Shown here: positions 53,547 to 64,000 of the stretch, piece after piece | How positions within the stretch are numbered: the stretch's first letter is position 1 | Layout of the letters: each line of letters begins with the position of its first letter | NCBI GenBank assembly: GCA_037367405.1 | Contig: JAZKJV010000391.1 | Span: forward strand, 806,001 to 870,000 | DNA length: 64,000 nt | Direction: 5' to 3' | Source: Ottelia alismoides | Taxonomy: Eukaryota; Streptophyta; Magnoliopsida; Alismatales; Hydrocharitaceae | Translations under genes and position numbers: made by a program | The notes under the pieces: generated by a model | What the model saw: only the letters and a program-made list of their open reading frames with translations | Told to the model about the DNA's origin: nothing | Databases searched by the model: none

Positions 53547-56500
53547 GTGGGTGGAATACGAAGATGCGATATTTGACTTATGATAGAAACGTATTCCTTT
53601 TAAGGAATCGAAAAGAGCGTTTTCTTATTGTTTCGTTCATGAAAGTTTTGATTTTTTTTTGCGATAAGGTGATTTATGAGATTGGAAGACTTTGTGGAGA
53701 CTGTGGTAGATGTGGCTGTCGGTGTGATAGTGTCGGTGGTGTGGTTGGTGCGTGGTATTTCACTGTTTTGGATTGTGTTATCTTTTTTTGGCCTAGTTAT
53801 CTAAATATGGAAAAGTGTAATTACAATTATAATTTTACGTGAAAAGGTGCCGTCTGATGATGAATTCTGCTTTGATTAAACAGGTGGCGGATATCAAGCG
53901 GATGAATGGGCTGGTGACTGATCTGCAGATGTTCGCGCATAAAAAATTGCAGATCCCGTCGCCGGGGAGACACCCTCCTTCTCCAGTTTTGTCAAATGGA
54001 TCTGCTGCTAATGGGTACGATTCTTCTTCATTATTTGTTGAGATCTTGTGCGTGGGAGAGAATTGCACCTTTTTTTTTAAAAAAAAAGAGAGAACCAATG
54101 ATGTGGAAAGAATTGCACAGTCTGTCACCTTTATTGCTCTCAATATGACATTCGGTCTGGCATGCCTTGTGAGTCGGTAATTGTGAGAGGCATACATTGA
54201 TAACCTCACAGATAATTATTATGGAACATAGTATTTGTTGTCTTTGGTCTGACTATGCAGCAGTTGACCTAGAAGTGCTACAATTGTTCAAGGCAATCAG
54301 GCCTTTTTCTTCAAAATTTTGAGGTACTTGAGGTGGTTGGGTCTGATCAAGTTATTGGAACTGCTAAATTTAGTCTGAAATTCTTTGATGTTTCCAATAT
54401 GGATATAAATCTTTAAACATTCTTATTATCATTGTTTCCCTTTTGTCATGAAATACAATTCGGTTTTTTAATGAAATAGGAGGGAAAATGCAAAATATGT
54501 GTAGAAGGGTTGTATCTCTATTTATTGGGAAGTTACTTTATGTCATTATTAAGATTTTTTATCAAAAAAATCTGTTACAGAACCCTTCATTTGTTTAAAT
54601 TTGGATAGAGTCGCATCTGTAATGGATGATATACAGGGAGTCGATCACTGAATGACAGAGATCATGTGATAGGTGCATAGCAATTCTCACTGAGACTTTT
54701 ACTCTCTACAATGGTTTTCTATAAGTGTTTGTGTTGTCTGGATCTATGTTGATCGGTAGCTGTTTCTTACGCATAATTGGAGCGCTAACTACTGAGCTTT
54801 GCACCCGACCCCCGGTGAAGTTGAAGTAAAAATGGTCTCATATATTACTTATTGTCAGCCTTAAAAAGAATCACCATGACTAAGAAAAGATGGTGCTTTT
54901 GAGGGTCGGAACATGACATTAAATGTGTATGGGCCTATGGGGGTAGTTGGTTGGCGAAGCATGACACATCCACTGTTGCAGTTCTTCCTGTTAACTATGT
55001 TACCGTGGTTCGAGTTCAAACAGGACATTAATGCGAGTTCGTATGACAACTATAATTGATAGTAGTATGAGTGTCCAAGATGACGATGCCCCAACATGGA
55101 AATAAGAAATATCTGAGAAATTTCATGGATAGCAATGTTTCTTGGAGAAAGGTCTTCTCTATACAAGCTTGTATTTATCATGCATCTGGTTTTACAAACT
55201 TGGACGATAATGTTGCGCATGCATGAGGTGCACATTTCTAGCTTAGTAGTGGGACTTCAGCTGACCTTCATAGCACCGGTTAACTTTGAAGTCTAGTCTA
55301 CATTTTTTACTTAAGTTATCAAACTGAAAATTACACATTCAGTGAATCATCATTGTTTCTGTAGCTAGACTGGTAAGTAGTTATCCAGATATAGGTAGGT
55401 GTTCGTGTTCAATGTGTTAATTTCAAGAACTCTTCTAATATCAGTAGGCTCTGTAGTGGGCAAGGCCTTACATGTCGGTTTCAGTCACCATTTTGGTGAC
55501 CGACCGAAACGAAATTTCGGTTGAATTTTGGTCAAAATTCGACCGAAATTTCAATCATTTCGGTAATTTTTGTACTAGGGCTCCCCATATTTTGGTCATT
55601 TCAGCCAACTTTCGGTAACCTTTCGAAACCGAAATTCGGATGGAATTTCGCCGAAATTTGAGGCCATGGTAGTGGGCACCATGCTTGAATTTATTCTCTT
55701 TAATTATAATTACTTTATTAAAGTGGATTTATTCTCTTTAATTATAATTACTTTATTAAAGTGAATTTATTCTCGTTAATTATAATTACTTTATTGAAGT
55801 AGCAAAGGCTGGTAAATGACAAGTCTATGAATATAAATGTTATCTTATGTTTAATATAGGTGACTACCTCTCCAAAGTAGGTTATCTGTTATAGGAATTA
55901 CTCAGCAAAGGTGATCATATAATTGAAGCTGTTGCAAGGTTGCAGGGAATGGAAAAGGGAAATCACGTGAGTCAGTTATTTGATGAATGGCAATGCAATA
56001 TTTTCCATTTCGGGGATTAATGGACCAGTAAGAATGCATGCCACCTTAGTTTCTGTGACATCCAAACCATTTTAGCTGTGAGGCACATGTAGTACAAATA
56101 GACACTTGTTTGCGTCGAATGTTATCTAGGAGATTTGATCTTTTTCTGTGTTGGAATGTGAATAATTTTATAAATGTAATTGCTTTAGCTGGATTGTTTC
56201 GTATGAGAGTGTGCTATTACTTTCATATGCTTTCGGATGTAAATTTCCCTCTCCCACGAACTATTTTCTGTATATTAATAATTGGTCAGTTGGTAAAAAG
56301 ATCTTGGAGTAATTTTTATTTCGACCTTCTGTCTAGTGGGGGATGGAGAGCTTGGGGTGCCACAGTTGAATGCATCCACATGAAGCATGTGCAGTGAAGC
56401 ATGCACTGTTGCACTTCTTTATGTCCCAGCTTGTGCAGCTGTGTGCACTGTGCACTAAATGAGACCATGTACAACCTTCCTGATTCACACTGGAGCTGTG

Positions 56501-58282
56501 AGCATAAGCACACATATAAGTACACTTTGGATATATATACACACACACACAACAGTCAAGTAACAAGTAACACTTTGAATCACACTTTGGATGCACGAGG
56601 GCTTGGGATGTCATAGTTTACTCTTTGTTGTTTATAACTTGAAAGTAATTCAGATTGAAAATTCTGCCATGTTAGCATGCCCCAGCCCCATGCATATGGA
56701 AGACTAATACTGTCCTGTGTGTTACTTGTCGAATTGAAGGTGTGCAGCATGCGCTTATGCTCATAGCTCCAGTGTGCAGTTGTACATGATCTCATCCAAT
56801 GCACACAGCTGCACAAGCTGGAAAATAAAGATGTGCACGAGTGCATGCTTCACTGCATCAGGAAGAGTATCTACAATTTTTTTCAGTGTTTCATTAGTAG
56901 TCAGTCAATATTATGCAAAGAGTAAAGGCGAAACAAGTACTCATTAAAAAATTATTATCCCAACTAAAAATACTTTCTGGATGCATCCTTGTGTTCTGTT
57001 TATGGTTTACTAACTTATTGTAGGTATTCGTTTGCATGATGAGGATTAAGCTCGATGCAATCAAAACAACTCTTGAAAAACTTAAGGTGTTTCACATAAA
57101 ATACCATATTCAGGTCCCGTGGAAATTTGGAATCACTGTTGGAAATTTTCACATCAATTGGGGTTCGGGTGCAAAACATTGATACTTCTATGTAAAATAC
57201 GCTCTCATTTGGAATCACTGTTGGAAATTTTCACATCAATTGGATTTTTAATATCGCTTACGTGCATCTGGCTTTGTAGGTGTTTGGTGCATTACTGATA
57301 CCTGTACTTTCCCCTAAACCATGGCAAATTCTTGTCATGCTTTGGATCTCCATTTGATTAATTGAAAAGGATGTTCAGGATTATTTTGGCTGTTATTTTT
57401 TTATCTTCAAACATCTCCAAACCAGCCTAGCAAATTCGTTTGGCCTGTTATGGGTCATATGGTTTTGCTGTGGATTATTTTGTATTTATCTTTGTGTTTA
57501 ATGCATTAATTGAGGAACATTCTCTCTTTTTTTCCGAAAGCAAGTAAAGAATAGTTTATGATGCATGTATTGCTTATTTTTAAAACTCCAGGGAGGAGAC
57601 TCCGCCCAGTATTTGCCGAAGCAATATGTTTGATACCTTCCACTCTCTAAGGTTGACAACTCCCCCACCCCGAAGAGTATCCACTGCCATGAGCAATTTG
57701 CAAGGTTACTATGGTTTGACGCCTGCAAGATCCAAATCATCTGAAGAAGGCACTGAGATGTCTGTTTACAGAGTTGGTGATGCGTGTGAGATGGTCTACT
57801 CAACTCCGCCCCAGGTTGCATCTTTCTTGGATCTGCTGCCCAATCAGAACCACAAACCTATTGGGTCTTCGCAGGACGATTTCGATGGAGGCATTGCCAA
57901 TGCCAGAACCGGACAGAGTGAACCAGACAAATTCCAAGGTGAGAAAATGGCTGGTAGACAGCAAAGAGCTGATGGTGCCCCTCGCTCGTCTGCCTCTGGA
58001 TTATTAATCAAGGAGGAGAATAAGGCGTCCTCTTCTGTAAGAAATGGTAAAGGCCTAGCTCTGAGGCCAAAAACAGGCAGCAGGACAGACTTGGTTTCAG
58101 CAGCCAATGGAATTGCCACAGTCCGGAAGTCATCGAGCACCCCGAATCTGGAGGATTCGGACACATCATCCCTATGGCCTACGAGCAGGTGGATGTGGAA
58201 GACGGACGCGATTACTAGACCTCTCTTGGAAGGTCTGCCACTACCTATTGCCTTCCGCAAGAACAAAGCTGCCTGTGACTAG
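53331..58282 (+). CDS. LysM-domain protein, three exons, 345 residues
   Basis: Exons 53331-53546, 53884-54014 and 57592-58282 join in frame. A single LysM domain lies at residues 53-97, starting EHRVSKLDTLAGIAIKYGVE and running through IKRMNGLVTDLQMFAHKKLQ; LysM folds bind N-acetylglucosamine polymers. There is no signal peptide or membrane segment, so this is the intracellular plant LysM group, not a chitin receptor. The C-terminal 230 residues are low in known domains but carry conserved blocks: LQGYYGLTP, GKGLALRPK, VRKSSSTPNLEDSD and LWPTSRW. The biochemical role of the group is not established. The ATG at 53331 is the first that gives the family N-terminus; an in-frame ATG is not seen closer to the domain. 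The gene looks intact. Confidence 0.92.
53547..53883 (+). other. LysM gene intron 1, 337 bp
   Basis: A plain AT-rich intron between GT at 53547 and AG at 53882-53883. It interrupts the LysM domain. Confidence 0.88.
53884..54014 (+). CDS. LysM protein exon 2
   Basis: It starts VADIKRMNGLVTDLQMF and ends SNGSAAN plus two bases of a split Gly codon. Acceptor CAG ends at 53883 and donor GTACGA starts at 54015. Confidence 0.92.
55490..55670. repeat. Degenerate CGAAATTTCGG repeat
   Basis: Words such as CGAAATTTCGG, TTCGACCGAAATTTC and CCGAAATTCGG alternate on both strands. The block resembles 15400-15600. Confidence 0.5.
55686..55802. repeat. Tandem repeat, about 39 bp x 3
   Basis: The unit contains TTTATTCTCTTTAATTATAA and TTACTTTATTAAAGTG, repeated three times with one or two changes. 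Confidence 0.9.
56385..56870. mobile_element. Foldback element with about 130-bp arms
   Basis: The left arm has GTGAAGCATGCACT, CCAGCTTGTGCAGCTGTGTG and GGAGCTGTGAGCATAAGC. The right arm has the complements GCTTATGCTCATAGCTCC, CACACAGCTGCACAAGCTGG and AGTGCATGCTTCAC. About 210 bp separate the arms. Termini are fuzzy and no target duplication was resolved. Transcribed inside the intron, it would form a long hairpin. Confidence 0.75.
57127..57243 (+). repeat. Direct duplication of a 34-bp segment
   Basis: GGAATCACTGTTGGAAATTT followed by TCACATCAATTGG occurs twice, about 82 bp apart. Confidence 0.88.
57592..58282 (+). CDS. LysM protein exon 3
   Basis: The first base completes the split Gly codon. 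Then 229 codons run from EETPPSICRSNMFDTFHSLR to RKNKAACD and the TAG at 58280-58282. Acceptor CTCCAG ends at 57591. Confidence 0.92.
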
Positions 58283-60614
58283 TACATACTCTGACTATAT
58301 CTCACGACAAATTGGTCGGTGAAATAATCCGAATGAGACCTCTAACTGAGGTTATACTGCATATGCCATTAAGAAGAGAAAATCTACAAGACAAGCAGAA
58401 AAGTTGCATAGTACCATCCAAGGCTCCTGTCGATTCTAGTGTGAATCTCTAGCTCTGTGTTCTAAGTTGACAACTAGCATTCATCATTTGTTAATTTTAG
58501 ATCTCCAAATGTTCATAGAATGAACAAGCAGATATAGTTTCCATATTCTTGTATATGGGGGGATGTGAAATGTGTACTTGGTGAGGCTTGAAGTCTATGC
58601 GATGATGATTGATCCGACCCGATTGGTCGCATGTTCTCGATCTCCTTAAGTACTATAGCTCTGTTTTGCATTGTGGGGGCCATGCACGGTCTCGCATAGT
58701 TATATGTTTCTAGTATGGTAACCATGGTGTATATGATGCATACTATCCAGCAGTAGCTTTGTGGAAGAAACTTTGCCATTTAGGCGTATCCGATTTACTT
58801 GAATCAATTCTGCAGGATGCAGGCAAAGATGCTCGAGTAAAAGTATGACAAAGGCTGCTGTTTCCATGGATTCTGCATCTTCACTTAAATGGCGGTGGAT
58901 TTAAGTGATTAAGTGAAAACACTTGTGAAATTATAACTGCTAATCCTGATCCTCCGTCGAGGATGCTGGCAGAGCTTCGATGCATCTATGGTAGACGACG
59001 GTTAGAAGATCGAGCCACAAAGGTCACCGACGGTTCCATCGGTTAGTTTTCCCTTATTTTCATTCTCCACGGTATAAAAGTAACTACATGATCATATAAT
59101 GGCATTTCTTTTGGTACATTTACTTTGTGGTCGTTGTGTTACATTCAATCGAGCTATTGGAAGAAGATATGCATTTCCTCTTTATTACAAGTCCACACAA
59201 AATCATCTCAGATTAGGTCAAGTTCTCCAAACATCCATTCAATTTGGGCATAATTTAGCTCTGTCCTTCACATAACTCGTCTGAAAAGTGTACAGAGGAC
59301 TATTCTGAAAAAGAATAGATGCACACACAAGAATATTCGAAAAAAAATCAAAAAATAACTGTGACAGCTTGATGCATCTGATGCAGTTGTGAGTTGTGAC
59401 ACAACTGATATGGAAGGATTCAGACAACTACATCCTCCAACTACTTTGAGCATGTAGAGAAGAAGCGAGTTGCGGAATTTTCTCATAATCCAGACTACAT
59501 TAACTGGCATGCAGCTCCAACTATGAAGAGACTTCCACACCAAGTGATGGACTGCGAAGATGCGAACAAGATAATGTCCAAACAGACATTGTATCATCAC
59601 AACATTAATGACATACTTCCTCAATGTTTTGCCCTGTTAAGAGATCATTCTACCAGCTTATCGGCACTGTACAGCAGTTAAGGTGCTAGCTCCTCGATAC
59701 TGGATGATCTTCAGGAAAATTTTAGTCAAAGTATCACGATGGGATGCCACCTGCTGTTTATCAAAAGCTCTCGGGCAGATATGGAGGTAAAATTCAGCAA
59801 CAGCTTTTGATACGCACAGGTCTCAGATCCATCATGCAGTGGGAATGTTCCTGGGCAACTGATGAATTGTAGAGGGCGACGCGGCCTAATGAACAAAGAG
59901 GTTCCATAATCAGATTGACGTGACTTTTTGGCTGCGAAAGGAGAAGAATAGTCCCTGCACAATCAGAAGCAAAAAAGGGAGAAAAATTGACTTAATATGC
60001 AGGTACGTCTCCCACAACAAAACGGAGATTTCGAACATCCAAGTATCCGGAGAACATCTCAAGCAGATATACAATAAATATCAAATATATTAAAGGAATA
60101 GATAAAGAACAAGGGGAGGAGTGTTGCAAGGGATTATGATGCAGGAAGTCTCAAAAGTTCCCCATTCATTTCAGTGATCTATGTTAATAGCTCCTGAATA
60201 TTTATCTCTGAGTACTAACATGTTAATAAATATCAGATGCCTTGCTGAATATAATAGCAACAATCCTCATCAGACTTTAGAAGAGACCCATCATTGAAGG
60301 GTGTTCATGGTAATCAGATTGGACGGATACCCGATCCAAATCATGAATAATAACCTTGAACTTTCAAATATTTGTTAAAATCATAGGGAAATTTCCACAG
60401 GAAGATCTCCAAATAAATCTAGATGAGACATGGGTTATCCATGATTATGAAAGCTCTTTGCCCTATCAGCTCAACTACCAACACTTCCATCCCAAATCGG
60501 CAACCTAACATCTTTTCATCAGCTCATCAAAATCCCTCCAGCTAACTCAACACCTCACATACTCGTTTCATTAATATGGCACAATCTCCACTCAACAACC
60601 CAAGCCTATTCTCT
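58283..60614. other. LysM gene 3' flank and intergenic, no gene recognised
   Basis: Open frames on the minus strand at 59268-59624 and 59726-59962 are moderately long, but their translations show no known motif and no splice-joined pattern. No clear poly(A) signal stands out after 58282. Confidence 0.4.
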
Positions 60615-60765
60615 GATACCGTGAACTCTCAGGTGGTTGTACCAATGCTTCATAAGCCCCTCCTCGCATATGGTGAACTCTCAAGTGGTTGCGTCATTAC
60701 CCCAAGCCCCTCCTCCCGTACCGCGAACTCTCGAAAAGTTGAGCCAACATCTCAAGCCCTTCACT
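60610..60765 (+). repeat. Tandem repeat, about 55 bp x 3, diverged
   Basis: Each unit has a (G/C)(T/C)GAACTCTC(A/G) core, a GTGGTTG or AAGTTG, and (C/G)AAGCCC(C/T)TC. Starts are near 60620, 60671 and 60720. Confidence 0.7.
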
Positions 60766-60949
60766 GTGATGCCTCTTCACCCTCTTGAACTTCAACATTC
60801 TCCTTTGATAATTGCATGGTTACGAAAGCAAAATTTTGTTTGATTATGTGCAATAGGTGACGACGATGCTAATTTCATTTTCAGCTACGATAATACAGGT
60901 AACAATTCGACCAATAGTTAAGGGCTAATGCATTGAAGCTTTTAGTATA

Positions 60950-62157
60950 GGGATTTTTACATTCATAACCCTGAGTAATTTTGCAATTACAATCATAACC
61001 CTGCATAATCATGAATTACATGAGAAACCTTAGATAGTCACTCCGCCTCACATCCATAACCCTCCGTTAATTTAATATGTTAACTCAACCATATGAATGA
61101 GTTAATCTAACTCATCCTCAATCCAACGGTTAGGAAATAAAAAAATGCATTCCCTTCAACCTCCATCCACCTTCCTCAACTCACACCCCCTCACCTTCTG
61201 TCCATCTCAATCTCCCCTTTCCCCCGCCGCCCGCCCGCCCGCCCATCTCCCTGCCACACCTCAACCTTTTAGGAACGATGCGAATTCAAGCAAGATGAAA
61301 ATGGTGAGAGGGGAGTTCCAGGAGTAGCTCTGCTCGGGGGTGCTGGGGTGGCGCGCAGGCTTCAAGCTCAGCGTGAGGGGTGTTTACAGGAATAGCTTTG
61401 CTAATCGGGGGAGGGAGGGCTCAAAGCCCTGTTCGATCTGGGGAGGGAGGTCGGCTCCAAAGCTCGTCGCGAGGGAGGCTTCCAGGAGTAGCTCTGCTCG
61501 GGGTTGGGGGGGGTGCTGCTCGGCGACGGGCTTCTAGCAGGGGATGTGCTCTGCTTGGTTTCGACGCATGGTAGGGTTCTTTGAAGCAGGGGAGGAGGAG
61601 GTGATGCTCGGCAAGGAAAAGGGGGCAAGCTTCGTACAAACCGGTCTCCAGATCTCCACCAGTTGTGCACCGTCCGCCGCCCTATCCTCCAGCAGCAAAC
61701 ATCCCCCCCCCCCCCCCCCCCCCCGTCGAGAGGCAAAACTCCATCACCGCCACAGCCGGGAGCTTCCAGTTGCTCTTGTGGAGTGTCTCGTGTCGTTTGT
61801 CGCTCGACAGCTACTGGCGATTGAGAGTAATATGAGCGTGCCTGATGTGATTGCCACGGTTGGGCTTGCGGCTGATGTGTTAGCAAAGAATTGTGTTCTG
61901 TCGTGGTCCAGCAACTCATGTCTCTCTTATGCCTGTAAATCTTGTTTTCTTATATTTTTTATATCAATGTCATACCTCATAAATGTGATATGATTTTAAG
62001 GCTAAAATTGGAATTATATAACTTTTTCCGTGAGAGTTAACGGATAAAATATATGGCAACTAACACAGGGTTATGCCATATACTGGGTGTAATTCACGAT
62101 TTTGCGGGGTTATGATTGTAATTGCAAAATTACTCAGGGTTATGGGTGTAAAATCTC
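60950..62157. mobile_element. Mutator-like element, 1.2 kb, with 9-bp target duplication
   Basis: Terminal inverted repeats share CATAACCCTGAGTAATTTTG and CAATTACAATCATAACCC over about 75 bp. A perfect 9-bp duplication TTTAGTATA lies at 60941-60949 and 62158-62166, the mark of the Mutator superfamily. No transposase was found. The interior is GC-rich from 61190 to 61900 with overlapping open frames on both strands, an internal direct repeat (GGAGTAGCTCTGCTCGGGG near 61322 and 61484) and a C22 run at 61703-61724. It could be a Pack-MULE carrying gene fragments, but I recognise no source gene. Confidence 0.88.
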
Positions 62158-62354
62158 TTTAGTATATCGACCTCGAACTTGACATCCTGCATAAGAAATT
62201 TCGACAAAATATCTTTCTATCTTACATTCATTATTTAAGTGAAATTATTTTTGAATTTTTTGTATTTATTTTTTAAGAGAATAGACCAAATTATGATTAA
62301 ATAAAAAAAATTATTTCAACGATTAATAAGTTGATTAAATGCTTATAGGTAACA

Positions 62355-62578
62355 GGGTAAAGTACAAAAGGGACTTGAATTATGCCTCGATTCTTAATTA
62401 CCTGCCTCATTTTTCAGATGTTACAAAGAGGGTACTAAACATTCATCTTTAGTGTTCAGCATCGACATGAAAAAGTCGTGAAAGCTTGTGCTAGTTTGTA
62501 TCTGAGACAAAAAAATAGATGAGACCCATCTTTGTACATTTGAAAATGAGGCTTTGGGACCTTTTTTGTATTTTATCC
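62355..62578. mobile_element. Small inverted-repeat MITE
   Basis: AGGGTAAAGTACAAAAGGGAC on the left (21 bp, of which the first 20 pair) is mirrored by GACCTTTTTTGTATTTTATCC on the right, and CCTCATTTTTCAGATGTTAC pairs with TACATTTGAAAATGAGG. The flanks (TAGGTAA and TAGTTAA) are similar but not a clean duplication. Confidence 0.65.
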
Positions 62579-64000
62579 TAGTTAATTTACTCGATTAATA
62601 AAATAAGTGTATTAGTCTACCATTGGATAATCCATGGATAATCCTTAGTTCGTTTCATACAATGGATACTCAACGGATAACCATTTAAATAGGAGTGGAT
62701 CAATCCGTTGATCCTATAGCACAATTCGAAGCAAATTATATGCTTTACTCACAGACAAAAATGGGGACTAAAGCAAGCAAGAATGTGAAGAACAGGAAGG
62801 GGTCATCTATAATATTGACAAGGCTAGAGGACTCCATGGCTCACGCAAGCTGAGCATGAGGAGAGGGGTTTGAGTCATTTAAGAGTGGTTTAAAAGGACA
62901 AGTAGCGTGAGGTAGAATGATGATGAAGGTCCATGCAGTCTTGGATGAGCGACGGGGACACCAACGCATGCTTTTTCCCCTCGTTTACAAGGGGTTGTGA
63001 GTGAAAGAACCTCATCTGCTCGCTTCTGAGATATCTAGATCCCATCTTCAGGGGACAGACAGGTTCAGACTTCATAGAATAGTTGTTGCATAGTCTCCAT
63101 ACAGTTCAAATGCAGCAGCATGGACATCAAGGTGATTTGGGAGGGATAGCATGTTGTGTGATGTGTGATGATTAGACTGATAGTTGGGTCAGGCTTTCAG
63201 GAGCACAGAATATGGTCAGCAATTGTAGAGCTAAATGCAGATCAATCATTGGATCTTTAAGGAGTTTTGAGAGGTAGTCACTTCTGATGTCATGGTATTG
63301 CCAACGGACTACAAGGATCTCAAATTATCAATGTAGATTGTGAAAGGTTAAAAAGGACACCCATTTTTCTGTTACCTAAGAAGGACCCTGACCAAATGGT
63401 GGAGCATTTCAGACCAAGTGCACTTTCAAATGATATTTGTCTGATTATCACAACGCTCCTCGCTAACAAATGGCTTTCGTGTCTGGTGGGCTGATGATGG
63501 ATAGTTGTGTGATGGCATCGAAGACGGTGGCTGATTGAAGTAGGCGAGGGTTTCTTGTTTGATTTGGAAGGTAGACTTCTCCAAAGACTATATAAGTGGG
63601 TGATGACATCGAAGATGGTGGCAAATTGCAGGAGGTAGAGATAACATATTTGCTTCGGAAAGACCTAGGGTATTGTTGATCAGTTTCCTTTAGAGTTCTG
63701 TGTGTAAGAGAGGCCTTCCAGATCTGCAGATTACTAGGATGAAGAGGGGATGTCACCACGATGACTGACTTGATGTTTAATAATGTTCTCCCAAAGCTAC
63801 GGATGCCCTCTCGCACCTCTTATTTTTTCTTTTAGCTACCTATGCTCTGACTCTGACAGGATCTGCCCGTTTGGACTGGTTATTTCAGTTGTTATGATAT
63901 TAAATGCATGGGTTGCCAACCAGTGTTGCCAACCAGGGAGGGCAAGCTTGTCATAGCTTTGATCACGATTTTTACTGGGTTTTCTGGGTCGCAGATAGAT
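62579..64000. other. Intergenic, no gene recognised
   Basis: A local direct duplication near 63505-63640 repeats GATGGCATCGAAGACGGTGG as GATGACATCGAAGATGGTGG. A minus-strand open frame at 63463-63816 covers it but matches no family I know. Near 63912, TTGCCAACCAG occurs twice in tandem. Confidence 0.4.

Larger units (their letters stand above)
54015..57591 (+). other. LysM gene intron 2, 3.6 kb
   Basis: The intron runs from GT at 54015 to AG at 57590-57591. It holds the CGAAATT-rich block (55490-55670), a 3-copy tandem repeat (55686-55802), a foldback element (56385-56870) and a direct duplication (57127-57243). Other parts show no feature. Confidence 0.85.

Noticed and set aside
59268..59962. 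Possible minus-strand gene downstream of the LysM gene
   Set aside because: Two modest open frames without known motifs, compatible start context or a convincing splice junction.

Overview
The window is nuclear DNA of a flowering plant. The evidence is spliced genes with GT-AG introns and plant-type products, copia LTR retrotransposons primed by initiator methionine tRNA, tRNA-derived SINEs, plant LINE debris, CACTA, Mutator-like and small inverted-repeat elements, and eukaryotic tRNA genes. The species cannot be fixed from what I see. By length, most of the window is transposon-derived.

Region 1 (1-31250) is the 3' part of one host gene on the + strand. It encodes HCF136, the chloroplast photosystem II assembly factor. 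Five exons are visible (7768-7900, 20213-20335, 26390-26464, 27074-27189, 31184-31250) and give the last 170 residues and the stop. The 5' exons lie beyond the left edge. The introns are inflated by insertions: copia element 1 (cut by the window edge), a complete non-autonomous LTR element (called LTR-A here, 3677-6499), a TRIM (6736-7320), two SINEs, a solo LTR, a truncated LTR-A copy, a Mutator-like element, copia element 2 (20503-25905) with a solo LTR nested in it, and a rearranged LTR-A element (27482-30403) carrying a CACTA MITE and a LINE tail. Every LTR element that keeps internal sequence lies antisense to HCF136.

Region 2 (31251-52990) is intergenic. It holds MITEs, a degenerate reverse-transcriptase-associated pseudogene, a copia integrase fragment, a palindromic cluster of four TRIM LTRs (40538-41930), a tRNA-Val gene split by a MITE, a slightly decayed tRNA-Lys, Mutator-type elements and the 3' half of a third copia element with its LTR (46441-49378).

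Region 3 (52990-58282) is a complete three-exon + strand gene for a 345-residue cytosolic-type LysM-domain protein, with a repeat-bearing 3.6 kb second intron.

Region 4 (58283-64000) has no recognised gene. It contains a 1.2 kb Mutator-like element with a 9-bp target duplication, a small MITE and local duplications.

The two host genes show no functional link. The most unusual signals are two LTR-derived elements whose two outer ends are the same LTR terminus in inverted orientation, each flanked by a 5-bp direct repeat, and the MITE insertion inside the tRNA-Val gene.
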